The notes beneath the pieces are model-generated. The model was not told the origin of the DNA. It saw nothing but the letters and a program-made list of their open reading frames with translations, and did no database searches. DNA of 64,000 nucleotides from Paraspadella gotoi (lineage: Eukaryota; Chaetognatha): the NCBI GenBank assembly GCA_051294375.1, contig CM119265.1:544457-608456 (forward strand), written 5' to 3'. This document shows, piece by piece, positions 38,001 through 50,989 of the stretch. The position numbers and the translations under genes were made by a program. Position 1 is the stretch's first letter. Each line of letters begins with the position of its first letter.

Positions 38001-38330
38001 CAGTTTTATGGTCAAGTCTGACGATGACCAAAATCTCCATGAATACACAAGTGAAGTGAAAAAAGATGAGGATCACAGAGAATGAGGCTGTGAATCTTGA
38101 TGGTAACGATGACCATCATCATTTCACAATTTTTCACTTCACATCTCATTAAATCACGAAACTTATCCAACATTTCTACGAGCACGAGTCACTATACAAA
38201 ACGACCGACTAATAATTCCGACTGACCGATATGTTGATCCAGTGGCTGCGAACCAATCTGTCTCTAGTGACCGAAAAATGATCGTGAAAAAAACCGCTGG
38301 CTGATTTTGACTGAAGGCTTGCTTCCCACA

Positions 38331-38474
<144 letters not shown>

Positions 38475-38904
38475 TCCCACACTGAATGTCTAGTCCTCTC
38501 TCTTTCAGCTTTTCTCCCACGATTTTTGAGAAGGGTCGAAAAAAAAAACATGGAAACTCGACCAAAACATGACAAAACATGGAATGTTAAACGAGAAGAA
38601 ACATGTTAGAGAGATTAAAGATAAAAAACCCGACATGAAACATTTTTAGAGAACAAGACCGGAGAGCAAGGCAAAAACTAAAGGAAAGCAAGTGTAAGGA
38701 TAGAAAAAACATGGCATGGTGAAGGACGAATGGTTTCGGTATAGGTAGAGTAGTAAAAGTTTTAAAATCGACTATACTAAAATTATAACTAAATTTGTAG
38801 TCTTGCATTGCATAGGTTCACCCCGCTTATAAGCATGTCACCTTTACCTCACTGACCATTAGGGTTAGGATTCCCAATGGTGCCTACCCTGCGGGAAGCG
38901 TGAG

Positions 38905-39040
38905 GAAAGCCATAAACTGCCTTGGGGGGCATGGAAAACCATCCAGCCTGGTTCCAAGCCGAGAAACCCTTCCCTGGCTGCTCAGGGGGCATAGAAGATA
39001 CGGATAGTCGTCTTCAGTCCACTTGGCACCTTATCCTAAC
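38905..39040 (+). repeat. Dispersed repeat R2, copy 3
   Basis: It reads ATAAACTGCCTTGGGGGGCATG, then CCTGGTTCCAAGCC, then CAGTCCACTTGGCACCTTATC, with ~90 bases of additional GC-richer sequence upstream that may be part of the full element. Confidence 0.7.
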
Positions 39041-39159
39041 CTTGAAATTAGGAAAATTAAACGAATATAAAAAAGCTAAAAAATTACAAACAAGTAAATG
39101 ATATAATTTTTAACAAAAAAAAGAAAAATTTGACTTTAAGAAATCTCTCTCTTACAATT

Positions 39160-39208
<49 letters not shown>

Positions 39209-39346
39209 CCTTCTCTCTCTTCTTCCCTCCCAATTATTGTTTATTTATTTTACAATCTGTATCAATCATTTGATATAAAAATATTCATCAGTTTTTCTTA
39301 TTTCTATTTCTAGACAAAACATAAAACTCTAAGTAATATCCAAAAT

Positions 39347-39530
39347 CATATGAAATTGGTACAACCAATATAAAAATTATCCATTCATTTAATAAATAAG
39401 CTATCTTGCCCCTGACTTTGGACAGGATTTGGTGGTTTAAGGCCTCCATCACTCTTACAAGATAATGACATAGCAGGTCCCTGCAAGCTTTCAATCAAGA
39501 CTCTCTCACAGTCTCGTTTATTCACATATA
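39347..39530 (+). repeat. Dispersed repeat R1, full single copy
   Basis: The clearest ~185-bp copy: GAAATTGGTACAACCAATAT, AAGCTATCTTGCCCCTGACT, GGCCTCCATCACTCTTACAA, and ends AAGACTCTCTCACAGTCTCG. Confidence 0.8.
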
Positions 39531-39662
39531 TAATAAGTCTTTTTTTGCTTCATTGTCTGTCTTTTTTTTATATGAAAAAAATTTTATTGGTCTTTTAAAA
39601 ATATTTTTCTTATATATTATCAACATTTTAATCTAAATTGATGAAGGCTTTTCTTATTCATT

Positions 39663-39719
<57 letters not shown>

Positions 39720-40663
39720 TCTGCTTTTGCAGTCACGTCAATGACCGGCCATTTAATAGCGTCATTGACCACACATCTTAAATCTTTCCTTTTTATGACC
39801 TTTTCTGTGATCTCTTTCTTTCTTTCTTTCTTTTTTTTTAAGACTCTCTCTCTCTCTGAGCCTCGTCGGTCAAGAAAAGATCAAAGTTTTGATAAAAATC
39901 TCGTAATATATTTCTTCTTCGTTTTGGAAGCTCGATTTGTAAAAAGAAATCACTTTACAACCTAACAAATTATTTGCTTGATAATTTTAAAATTAAGTAA
40001 GTCAAAATGATACTATGTACCGAACACAAATCATTATTCAGGCTTTTTGTATTTTGACAAAGTTAGCTTTTGGTACAATGATTTAATTTTTAAAGCATTT
40101 ATTAATTTATTAATTAGGCTCGAAATGTTTAAACATTAACTATCAACTCTATAACCAATGATCAATAAAAAGTTGCTTATTTACAACCAACTTATTTAGA
40201 GTTCATACATTACTACTCAGTATTTTATTAAATATTGATGAATACTCACTTATGAAATTGGCACAACCGATATTGAATTATATATTCATCTAATAAATAA
40301 ATTAGACAAACATTTTAAAGCGCATATAAAACTTGAGTATATTTCACATAAGTTCGAAATAATCTAAAATATCTAAACGTCTGAATAAAAAAGGGTTGAG
40401 GGGATAATTTGGTAAGGGAAAAAGGTTATATTATTTATAACGAATTAAAACAATGTTTTTTAATATTTTAATCTAGTTTATTCTATTTTTTTGTTTTTTT
40501 GTTTTTACTTATTTATTTTTGTTGTTGTTGTTGTTTATTCTAGCGGCGACGATTTGTCTTGGAAAGAAAATCTGCGGTGAAATTCTGAGCCAAAAATCGA
40601 AAAGGTTTTTGGCTCGAGATCGGATGATGCTCTATGGGGAGATGCGTCTCTATCTCTATTTTA

Positions 40664-40828
<165 letters not shown>

Positions 40829-41063
40829 CTCTCTTTTTAGCCTGCTCTCTCTTCCCTCAAAAATATTTCTTTCTCTCTCTCTCTCTTCCCCTTTCATTTT
40901 CTTCTTTTCCCTTCATCTTTTAATTCGTCCTAAAAAAAACCATAACAAGAAATAAAATGATGTTCGTTAGTTAGTTTTACATGGATTATTTAGTTTTTTT
41001 GTTTTTTTTTCCATTGTACTTCTTTCTATATACAGATTTTTTTATATTAATGATACTGTTAAA

Positions 41064-41195
41064 TAATAAATGTAATTTCATTATGAGGTACTATGAATTG
41101 GGAAAAAAATTAAGTCAAAAATATTTTGTTATGTATTTTACATAACATCATAAGTGGAATTTATAGTAAACCTCATAATGAGATTACATTTATTA
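41064..41195. repeat. 26-bp inverted repeat (foldback element)
   Basis: The arms 41064-41089 and 41170-41195 (TAATAAATGTAATTTCATTA... and complement) match at 25 of 26 positions around an AT-rich spacer that itself contains TATGTATTTTACATA. It is MITE-like. Confidence 0.75.
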
Positions 41196-41252
41196 CTACT
41201 TATACTCCCTGTGAAAGGAATGACACTCAAAGAGATATGACTTTGTTTATTT

Positions 41253-41905
41253 TTAGTAGGATCTGCTTTCAGCAGATCCCGACCCTATAATTCAATTTGT
41301 CGGTCCGTCGGTCCGCCCCCTCAATCTTGTCGGGCATTCACTTATATCATGTCAGAACATCGAATTATGATAAATTATGCAAAAAAAAAACGATGTTCGT
41401 CCGTCTGTCTGTCTGTCTGTCTGTCTGTTCGTCCGTCTGTCTGTCTGTCTGTCTGTCCGTCTGTCTGTCTGTCCGTCCGTCCGTCCCACCTTAGCAAAGA
41501 ACACCAATTACTCGTGATTGGATGGATGGATTGGAATGAAATTTTGTGTGGGTAAGGAAGTGTGTGATTGAGCTGGATATAAAGTTTCGATGGAATCGTC
41601 CGAGTGGAAATGAGTTTAAATGGAAAAAACAAAAAAAAATATTTCACTATTTGAACGCCAATTACTCGAGAGTGGATGGAGCAATTGACTTGAATTTTTT
41701 CATGTGGGTACGAAAGTGTGTGATTAGGCTGGAAATTTAGTTTCGATGGAATCGTTTGAGTGGAAATCAGTTTAAATGGAAAAAAAAAACAAAGAACCTG
41801 TTTCACTAACTGATTATACTTTTTTTTTCTTTTTATATTAAATGTAAATGCAAGAAGTATTAATTAATCAAATAATTAATAAATTAATTAATAATTAATT
41901 AATCA
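41253..41905 (-). mobile_element. R3 Helitron-like element, inverted copy
   Basis: On minus it ends with (GGAC)n repeats (41400-41485), then GGACCGACGGACCGACAAATTG, a perfect 9-bp stem hairpin with a 3-base loop (41259-41279) and CTAA (41253-41256). It includes both internal ~165-bp repeats and the TTAATTAA cassette. The GAGCAAACAATG start is missing. Confidence 0.6.
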
Positions 41906-42199
41906 GTCAATTAATAAAAATATTAAAAGGTCCTATTCTAATGCAAAAAAATGTTTTTTTTTTTAAATTGGACCATGCCTTTGATGAGCACATAACTAAG
42001 AAAGTAAGAAAGCTGGACTAATGGGATTTGGAAAATAAAAAACGTCAGCAAAATCTGAAGTTGCTATAACCAATTTTTTAGTTATATTATTTGATCATTT
42101 CATTTCACTCCTATTTATTTCTTTTCTTTTTCTTCTTTTTTTCTTTACTCTTCTTTCCTCTTCTTAGCCAATCTCCTCTTCATATATTCCTCCCTCTAC

Positions 42200-42265
42200 T
42201 TTTGCCGACATAACTTTTCTCTCTCTCTTTTCTCTCTCTCTCTCTCTCTCTCTCTAAATGTCCCT

Positions 42266-42320
<55 letters not shown>

Positions 42321-42406
42321 ACAGACGAAACCCGCATCATATCTTCCTCCACTTTCTTTGCCTCGTTTCCTAAATGGCCTCAAGTTACCTTCAACAGCTT
42401 AATCTG

Positions 42407-42447
<41 letters not shown>

Positions 42448-42489
42448 TTTTTCTATTGCCCTCCATTTCAACCTTTTTCTATTCCACTT

Positions 42490-42520
<31 letters not shown>

Positions 42521-43060
42521 TCTCTGTCTTTCTTTCTTTATTTCTCTCTATCTTTCTTTTTTTCTCTCTCTCTCTTTCTTTGTTTTCTTTTCTTTGTATT
42601 TCTTTCTTTCTCTCTATCTTTCTTTCTTTATTTATTTCTTTCCTTATTTCTTTCTTTCTTTCTTTCTATATTTGTTATCTCATCTTTCTTTCTTTTCATC
42701 TTTTTTCTGTTATTCTTTTTTCTTTTTTTATTTCTATCTTTCTTTCTCTCTATCTTTCTTTCTTTCCATCTTTCTCTCTGTCTTCCTTTTTTTCTGTCTC
42801 TCTCTTTTTCTTTCTTTCTCTCTATCTTTCTTTCTGTCTTTCTTTTATCTTTTTTATTCTTCCAACCTTTTCTCATCTAATTTGGTCATTTCATATTTAG
42901 GAACGAATTTCAAAAATATCTCCTTCTACAATTTATTGCAATTCATTTTCGACCTTCCTCCCATTTACTTTCCCTCTCCTAGTTTGTCTCTCTCCTCTCT
43001 CTCTCTTTCTCTCTCCCTTTCCCTCTTTTTCTTTCTCTTTCTCTCACTCAACGCGACTCA
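42200..43060. repeat. CT and CTTT low-complexity block
   Basis: (CT)n at 42225-42255 and 42272-42318, then CTTT/CTTTCTTT arrays to 42890. The 272-codon plus frame is Ser/Leu/Phe only and is not taken as coding. Confidence 0.85.
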
Positions 43061-43170
43061 TAAACACTTATGGTAATGAAGTTAATTAACCTTCAAGGAA
43101 TCAGAATTGACAGCGAAAACGAGATTCTCTTCCGAGACAAAAGCAGCTGAACAGAGAGAGGAGATAAATA

Positions 43171-43240
<70 letters not shown>

Positions 43241-43362
43241 TTTTCTTTATTTCTTTCCTAATTATAGATTCTTTTTATATCTTGTGTCAATTTGTTGATA
43301 ACGATATTCCGAATATAAATATTATAAGTTGGTTCTTAAACATATTTATTTTTTAACAAGTT

Positions 43363-43740
43363 AGAGCAAACAATGCCGGATCTTCCTCGATCATTAGCGG
43401 TTATCAGCTAATCAGATAATTTTCTTTTTTTATTTATTCTATTTAAACTCATTTCCACTAAGACGATTTCACCAAAACTGAATTTCCAGTTCAATCGCGG
43501 AATCCATTCATGAGTAATTTTCGTTTAAAGGATGGACAGACAGACTGACGGACGAACGTACGGATGGACCGACGGAAGGAAAGCCTTTTTATCGATTTAT
43601 CATAATTTATCATAATTTATCATAATTCGAGATTTTGACTTGATATAAGCGTCTGCTCATTTTGAGATTTAGGGGTGGGACCGACGGACCGACAAAGTAA
43701 ATTGTAGAGCCGGAATCTGCTGTAAGCATATCAGGCAATA
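43363..43740 (+). mobile_element. R3 element, internally shortened copy
   Basis: It starts GAGCAAACAATGCCGGATCT, keeps one internal unit and a GGAC/GACG repeat (43535-43575), then TATCATAATTCGAGATTTTG and a decayed end hairpin (GAATCTGCTGTAAGCATATC). Confidence 0.55.
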
Positions 43741-44094
43741 AATTAAAAATGTAGGCCTATTACAATTATAAGTATAATAAGCTGCTATAAATAAGTATGG
43801 CTGACAGAATAGAAATAAATATTTAACAGAAACGTACCAAAATATGTATGCAAGTCTTCATTTTCATGTTTTATAAACTAAAATTTATTAAAATTTACTT
43901 TTTTTCATATCACTTTAGTGACCAGCCTGACATGTGTTCGGATCAGCGCCCATCATTTGATCGCATTTCATGCAAACGGATTTTTTTATGCGAACAGATT
44001 CAATTGCGACGTTAATCAGATGCAAACAGATTTCCGCAACTCGACGCCTTGTCAAGGTCAACCCAAGATTTGGTCTTCTGGTCCCTTTAGGGAT

Positions 44095-44128
<34 letters not shown>

Positions 44129-44294
44129 AAGAGAGAGAGAGAGAGAAAGAGAGAGAGGTAGGATAGAGTAGGATAACCGCTATCCTAATCTTTAACCTTA
44201 AACTCTATCCTAATCTTTAATAAAATTAGGCGTTGTGGAAAATTAAAGCCAATTTATGTAATTATTAAACAATAAAAACGATGAATTAGTGACT

Positions 44295-44449
44295 AAAATG
44301 ACGACGACGACGACGACGACGACGACGATGATGATGTCATAGAATTTGAGTTCGTATGATTATAACAAGAAAAAATGGTGAATGAATACTGAGATACCTC
44401 CTCTCTTCTTCGTCTCTCTCTCTCTCTCTCTCTCTTCTCTCTTCTCTCT

Positions 44450-44525
<76 letters not shown>

Positions 44526-44530
44526 ATGGC
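44295..44530. repeat. GAC/GAT trinucleotide run and CT microsatellites
   Basis: (GAC)n/(GAT)n at 44298-44335 and CT blocks at 44412-44523. A GA run (44095-44158) lies just upstream, and another (GA)n run at 44861-44932 downstream. Confidence 0.85.
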
Positions 44531-44858
44531 TTTTTTCTTGTTTACTTGTTCGATTCTTTTCTTTTTTTTCTCTCACTTTTTATTTCAATAATAAAGTTTT
44601 TTTCTTTCTTTCTTTTTTGCCAAATTCTTTTCTTCTCTCTTTTATTTAGATTTAAATATTAAAAATGAATATACTTGAGTCAATTAGGAAATTAAGGGAG
44701 GGAGATAAAAAACGATAAGAAAAACGAAAAAAGAGAAAGAGAGTGAGACAGAGAGAGAGAGAGAGAGTTGCCCTAGGACCTAAGGCCGATTTCCTTTTCT
44801 GATAGAATCGAGATAAATTGGGACTTTTTTCCGATATCAACCAAGAGATGGAGAGAAA

Positions 44859-44934
<76 letters not shown>

Positions 44935-45093
44935 CTCGGGTGTTATATACGAATTAATTGCCGAAAGCTTGAAGCATAAAATCTTGAATGAAATATCACT
45001 CAATCAATCAATCAAAATGATGAAAGAAAAATAAATAAATCAGGTCGAATGAGATTTAAGGTCGAATCATAAAATAGCGAATCTTTTATTAAA

Positions 45094-45185
<92 letters not shown>
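45094..45185. repeat. (GTC)30 trinucleotide repeat
   Basis: An uninterrupted run of ~92 bases. No open frame with coding character crosses it. Confidence 0.95.
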
Positions 45186-45344
45186 AAAAGGAACTTTAGA
45201 TAAGATTTTTTGGCGGCAAAGATCAAAAGAGCAGAATCAGGATTAGAAAGAGATGCACCATAGTAATAATCTCTATATCTGTCTTTATTCTCTCTATCTC
45301 TGCTGAATATGACTCTCTGTTGCTTTTTTAACCAACTTTAGCAG

Positions 45345-45430
45345 CTTTAGATACCGGGTAAGGATTGAACCCGTTACTTTGTGGTCTTGTACTGATAGCT
45401 TTACTCAATTCGCCACCGAGGGGAAACTAG
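45345..45430 (-). repeat. tRNA-derived SINE-like sequence
   Basis: The minus strand has a good A box (TGGCGAATTGAGTAAAGC) and B box (GGGTTCAATCC) with tRNA-like spacing and a T-arm ending TACCCGG. It shares its A-box region with the 13.2 kb copy. This is the best of the three tRNA-like pieces. A decayed tRNA gene cannot be excluded. Confidence 0.6.
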
Positions 45431-45527
45431 GCAGTTTCCCCTAATTTTGTCTCTCTCTTTGACACCTGCTTACAATTAATAAGAAATTAATTTTAAACTG
45501 TTTATTCCAGTTATGTATTACTTAACC

Positions 45528-46015
45528 ACCAAAGCCTGTCCAAAGTCAGGGGCAAGATAGCTTATTTATTAAATGAATGGATAATTTTTATATTGGTTGT
45601 ACCAATTTCATGATAAACATGAGTAAAAATATGTCAGACGTCAGAGAAAACCCTTTTGTAAGGCATTGTATTGAGGTAGTGGAATTTTATTAAGGTGTGT
45701 TTTTGTACATGTCATGTCATGTCATGTCATTTTTTTGTACAAAACATGAAAAAAAACGTTTTTCTTTTTATTACATGGCATATGTTTTTTTTATTTATTA
45801 AGCCATATCAATGTCAAAAATATATCATTGAGGCATGAAATTGGTACAAACAATATAAAAATTATCCCTCTTTTAATAAATAAGCTATCATGCCCTTGAC
45901 TTTGGACAGGCTTTGGTTTTTAAGGCCTCCGTCACTATAACAAGATAATGACCGAGCAGGTCCCTCCAACTTTTAATCAAGACTCTCTCACAGTCTTGTT
46001 TATTCACTCCCAGAG
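45528..46015. repeat. Two R1 copies in opposite orientation
   Basis: A minus-strand R1 arm at 45528-45612 (GTCCAAAGTCAGGGGCAAGATAGC... GGTTGTACCAATTTCAT) and a plus-strand R1 at 45836-46015 (GAAATTGGTACAAACAATAT... AAGACTCTCTCACAGTCTTG) flank ~220 bases with a TGTCA repeat. Confidence 0.75.
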
Positions 46016-46639
46016 TACCTAAAATGCAAAATATCACAAAGCTTTTGTTACAACCAGTTTAAGCAAAGCAAGACAATAAAATGTTTGATTAAGCTGCGCG
46101 ATTGGAACATGCCATTTAACATGCCCCTGAGGCATTTCATTGAAGCATGTCATAGAGCATGCCCTTAAAGCATGTCATTGCGTCGTTTTATTAAGGCATG
46201 GAAGATTTTCTCATCTCGCCGGCGGGTCAGACATTCCGACCATAAATTTTTATTCCGTCCTCTTTTGATAAAAACTTTTTGTCGTTTTATTATTTTTTTC
46301 CTTTTATATTGTTTTCTTTTTTATTTATTGTTTCTATTTTCTATAATTTTTCTTAATTTAATTGAAGTTTTTTAGTTTAAATATTAGATTATCTGTTAGA
46401 GATAAGGTTAAGAATTTAGGTTATGTTCATCTTTATGTTAAAGATTATGGTTAGAAATTAAATATTAGGGCTAAAAATGGGAAATATTGCAAAAACATTT
46501 TTTTCATAAAACATGACAAAAAAATGTTTTATTTTAGCCCAAATTTTCCAGGGTGAAAATATTTTATTTTTAAACTATATATTGAGCTTGTAAAGTAAAA
46601 AGGGTCCGTTTTTGAAAAAGGTCATAGAGTTGTTTTGGT

Positions 46640-46762
46640 CCGTCCGTGCGGTTGCGTTGGAAGAGGGGGAGGGGGTAAAGGAGGAGGAGGAGGAGGAGAA
46701 GGCGCCTTTTATTCGGTCATTCGTTATTTATGCTTTGGTCGCGAAAGCGAAAGATTCGGACA

Positions 46763-46794
<32 letters not shown>

Positions 46795-46860
46795 AGGGGG
46801 AGTAGGAAGAGAAGGAGGAGGAGGAGAAGGAGAAGTAAGAGGAGGAGGCGGGTTTAGGAT
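46640..46860. other. GC/purine-rich island with (GGC)n and GGA runs
   Basis: This is unusually GC-rich for the window: GAGGGGGAGGGGG, GAGGAGGAGG, a (GGC)n run (~46762-46795) and AGGAGGAGGAG. An 81-codon plus frame crosses it (start 46612) with Glu-, Gly- and Arg-runs. It lacks conserved sequence. It may be a promoter-type island or another repeat. Confidence 0.4.
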
Positions 46861-47118
46861 AAGAGTCACGTGTTACGTTGGTTTCGTTATTTTGTGATTC
46901 TGTGATTCTCAGATTTCTTGATGTTGCGATTTTCCCCGATAATTATTTCCGTTTTTTTGTTGTTGTATTGATTTAAAATAAAATATGGTCCGAATATTGT
47001 TTATAGTAATAATTAAATCATTCTTGTTTAATCAGTGATACTTTCATCATTACTTTGTAACGGGTATCGCCCAGGTTCACTCCAGAACTTTAATATCACC
47101 TGATCATCAAATACAAAT

Positions 47119-47190
47119 TACGTTATTTCATACAAATTCACGTGATTCCATAAACAGTCACGTGATTTCATACAAAGTCACGTGACTTCA
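47119..47190. promoter_or_regulatory. 20-bp tandem array of CACGTG boxes
   Basis: CACGTG occurs at 47139-47144, 47159-47164 and 47179-47184, exactly 20 bases apart, inside a tandem unit like TTCATACAAAGTCACGTGAT. A further CACGTG lies at 46867-46872. The third box is GTCACGTGAC, which matches the palindromic MiT/TFE (CLEAR-type) bHLH-Zip site. Whether it is regulatory or just a minisatellite is unknown. Confidence 0.45.
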
Positions 47191-47268
47191 ACGTCGCATT
47201 TTTTCTCCTTCATAAATCATCGACTGAAAGAAAAAAAGTGCAATAAAATCCAGCGTCAACACGAGACC

Positions 47269-47323
<55 letters not shown>

Positions 47324-47798
47324 TCTTTCTCTCTTGCTCTGTCTGACTCTCATCTCCTTCTATCTCTCTATTCTCTCTCTCTTTATCTCTCTTCTCTCTG
47401 TGGTCTGTCTCTCTGTCCTTCTATCTTCTCTTCTCTCTCTCTTTATCTCTCTTTCTCTTTCTTCTCCTCTCTGACTGTCTCTCTCTCCTTCTATCTCTCT
47501 TTTTTCTCTCTCTTTCTTTTTTTCTTCTTCCTCTTCTCCTCTCCTGTCTCTCTATCTTCTTTCTCTCTCTCTCTGTTGACTCTCTCTCTTCTATCTCTCT
47601 TTCTCTCTCTCTCTTTATCTCTCTCTCTCTCTCTGCTGTCTCTCTCTCCTTCTATCTTCTTCTCTCTCACTTTATTTTCTCTTCTCTCCTCTCTTCTTCT
47701 TCTGTCTGTTCTCTCCTCCTCCTTCTTCTCTCTTTTTTCTCTCTCTCTTTTTTTTTTTCTCTCTTCCTCACTCTCTTCTCTCTCTCTCTCTCTCTCCT

Positions 47799-49734
47799 TT
47801 CTCTCTCTCTTTTTTTTCTCTCTCTCTCTTTCTTTCTCTCTGTCTCTCTATCTATCTCTCACTTCTCTTTATTCACTTTCCTCTCTTAATTTGTTTTACT
47901 TTTATTGTTTATAATAGTAAGGATTCCCTTTTCTCTTTTTTCTCTCTCTCTCTCTTGCTCTACTAGTTTTACTTGCAACTTGATTTCCATTACCTGTGAA
48001 GTCTTAATTTCCTTGCGCATTCTGAGCATCATCTCTCTCTCTTCTCTCTCTCTCTCTCTCTCTCTTCTCTATCTCTCTCTCTCTTCTTTCTTTTTTCTCT
48101 TTTTTTTCCACATTATTAACTCGTTCAGTTTCACTGTTAAATATTTATTTAACTCTTTTATCTTCATAATCTTTATCATTCTTCTCGTCAAATCTAAGTT
48201 TTTATGTTCTTAGTTTGTTTGTACTATTTTTTGACCTTTTCCACACGACTACGTTTCCGTCGTCACTTCTCTCTCTTCTCCTGTCTCTCTCTCTCATCTC
48301 TCTCCATCTTCTCTCTCTCTCTTTCTCTCTCTCACCGTCTAATTCTCGAATCTTTCACGGTGTAACAGAAGCGACGAAAATCATTTTTCACAAAAATCCC
48401 ATTAAAACTCAAAACCTCGAAATTCTAACTTTTCTTTTCAAAAATAAAAAAGGAAACAATGTTAAATCAAATCTTTTTCTTCTTAAATTTTTATGAAACT
48501 TTTCTTTCTTCTCTTTCTCTTATCTTTGTTGTTATATTTACATGCATTTTCCCGTATTCTTTTTAAATTCAGATAAAATTTCATTATACATTGTAGGTTG
48601 TACTAAATTTAAAGGAGTGGCGGAGTAGAGAACACGAAAACACCTTAAGTTCACAAATATATTAACCACTTCATTTATAGTAGAATAGTAGAATAGCATT
48701 CTGGGAGTTTATAAACTTGATTGTGGGAGACTTGTTTGAAAACTTTCAAAGTTTTCATATTATCATGAAGTGGAGATGCAGGCTAAAAACCGCACATAGC
48801 CTGTCAAAATAGGAGGCACAGAAAGATTTATTGATTTGAATAATGGATAATTTTATAATTGTTGTATTATTAGTTTTTGCGCCTTGTTTTAAAATGTTTT
48901 TGTTGAAACAAATAAAAATAAACGACTTCACCTTTTTTTCTCCTTAATTTATTCTATTCGTTTCTTTTTTTTTTTCTCTTTTCTTCTTTTTCCTTAAATC
49001 AGCAGCTGCCGTCTCTTCTTGAATTTAAAAGATTCAGACAACGAATCAAAAGATTCAGGCGGAGATTCAAATAGATTCACAGCCAATGAATCAGAAAAAT
49101 TCAAAGCAAACTCCAGGTTTTTTCTAATTTTATATATTTTGAAAGATAAGAACTAGAATTAGTCAATAGACAGGCTTGGTGGCTTTGGCTTAAATTTGCC
49201 TTTTCTAGATTTTGTTTTTGGTTTTTGTTTTTTGTTCTTTTTTTTAAACTTATACTTTATTTTTTTTCATTTGTTTTCAATGCCTTCTCTTTTCTTATTA
49301 CTAAATACTTTTATTTCTTTCTTCTTTTCTTTTCTTTTTCTTTACTGGGAAGATGGGTAATCAAGCTAAAGGTAGGTTCTAACTAGTCTCTCATCAGGGA
49401 AAAGAGGTAAGTAGGGTAAGGAATATATTGGTATTAGTAAATAGCTACAACAAAGGAACAAGGGTTCATAAAAGGGAGAGAAGGGAGAGGGAACAGGTTT
49501 GCAGACCCGAGACCTGAGAGAGAGTTGAGAGAGTGAGTCCGATCTCCAAGACTCTATCGTGACTCCGGGGATGAAGAGGAGGGGAGACGAGGGGAGGAGA
49601 AGGCGTTGAGAGGGGGAAGAGAAGGCCCGGGGGAGAGAAAGGTTCTGGCAGTAGGGTGAGCCTCTACTTGCTTTATATTCATAATTTTTTTTCTTGTTTA
49701 TTTGGTTCTTTCATTTCTCGTTTTTTTAATATTT
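47799..49734. repeat. Duplicated block, left copy (A)
   Basis: This ~1.94 kb block is nearly the same, base for base, as 54108-56073. The differences are overwhelmingly 1-3 base insertions/deletions, often in homopolymers; substitutions are rare. No gene is supported inside it. It contains CT tracts, a degenerate R1-like piece (~48785-48860) and GA-rich sequence at 49500-49640. Confidence 0.9.
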
Positions 49735-50379
49735 GTCGGCAAGGTAATCGAGGACTTATGATGTTCATGAGGGTGGAAGATATTTATGACAACCTGTGAT
49801 GAGATAGTTCAGCAGTGATACAAAGTATCTTCGCAGGGAAGGTATCACATGCGGATTTCAAATTGATGTTTATATGATTGTTTGATTAAAATCGGCATTG
49901 AGATAAAGGTTTTTCAAATTTGATTAAATGTACTTCTTACATTAGAGAAGGCAAATAAAAACATTGTGAATAATAGTCAGATCATGTTTATCTATTTGTG
50001 ATGAAACAGTCTGACTCAAGTCAGAGAACAATCAGTACAGGTTAACAATCAATAAACAAATGTAAGATCAGTTGAGACCTCTATCGATTGAACAGATTTT
50101 AAATTGAATTCAAAAACAAAAGCTATTTATATAAATGATAATAACTTGCTTGAGGTGGCTAACGCCCCCTGTCGAATATATGTGGGTGAAACTAGTAATA
50201 AATTTCGATAAAAATTGTTTGTCGTCACCGAATGAATGTTTTGTATGAAAATATCATATAATATTGGTATATAGCAACAAAATAAAATCCAAAATATCGA
50301 AAGAAAACTTTGAAAAAATAGAAACCTTCAGAAATTTTATTAACATTGAAAAAGGGATATATCTAATATGAGGTTTGGC

Positions 50380-50900
50380 AGTTTGAGTTTCCACCAGGAT
50401 CGCTGATGGAGGTAATGGATACTAACAACTCCGGATGCTCGGCGTTCGCGGCAAGGGTTTTTGTTGTTGTTGTCGTTATTATTTTGGTTTTTGCTGGCCG
50501 TCGAAGCATTTCTTTAGTCACTTGCTGCGTATTTTGGTCTTTCGTTGTTGTTGTTGTTCCAGTTTTATCATGTCGTTGGATTGTAGTGTTTGTATTGAAT
50601 CTCCTGGTCGGTCCTGTGGAGTGGTCGTTCACAAGGGTCTCCGATGGAGGCTTCGGATCTCCCAGCGTTGGCTCGTTCTCTTTCGCTTCGTTGTTGTTGT
50701 TCATGAATTTTGGTTTTGAGTTCGAGTAGTCGAGCGGAGAACGTAGGAAGAAGAAGAAGGTGGGCAAAAAAGCGTTGAGAAAGGGGAGGGTGGGTTGGGA
50801 GAAAGGGTAAGTGTTGGGGGGGGGTGGGGGTAGATAAAGGGGGAAGGCAGGCAGGAGGAGGAGGAGGAAGAGCGCTTGAAGCCATCCGATCTTGTTATTC
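50380..50900. other. GC-richer flank with GTT repeats, probably retroelement 3' region
   Basis: Composition shifts abruptly from AT-rich to GC-rich near 50380. GTTGTTGTT runs (50460-50550) and G-rich runs (50780-50870) give open frames on both strands, with nothing recognisable. By position it would be the 3' non-coding/LTR part of the gypsy element read on minus. No LTR pair was identified. Confidence 0.35.
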
Positions 50901-50989
50901 TCATGGTTGTTCGGCTGGAGTTCGCGTTGTAGGCCTGGTCGGCACCGACGGCGTTCTGGGGTGGTCTGAGGCTCGTTGGCTCCAGGATG

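Noticed and set aside
43918-44166. 82-codon frame; an alternative frame contains DMCSDQRPSFDRI, reminiscent of the end of a tyrosine-kinase domain
   Set aside because: Only about a dozen residues fit, no other kinase motif or exon lies nearby, and the frame soon stops or enters a GA tract.
46612-46857. 81-codon frame with Glu, Gly and Arg runs
   Set aside because: Homopolymeric peptide runs from GGA/GGC repeats; no conserved segment, and composition explains the open frame.
50406-50885. Overlapping frames on both strands near 50.6 kb as a host gene
   Set aside because: GTT and GGA repeats explain them; position and composition tie the region to the retroelement insert.
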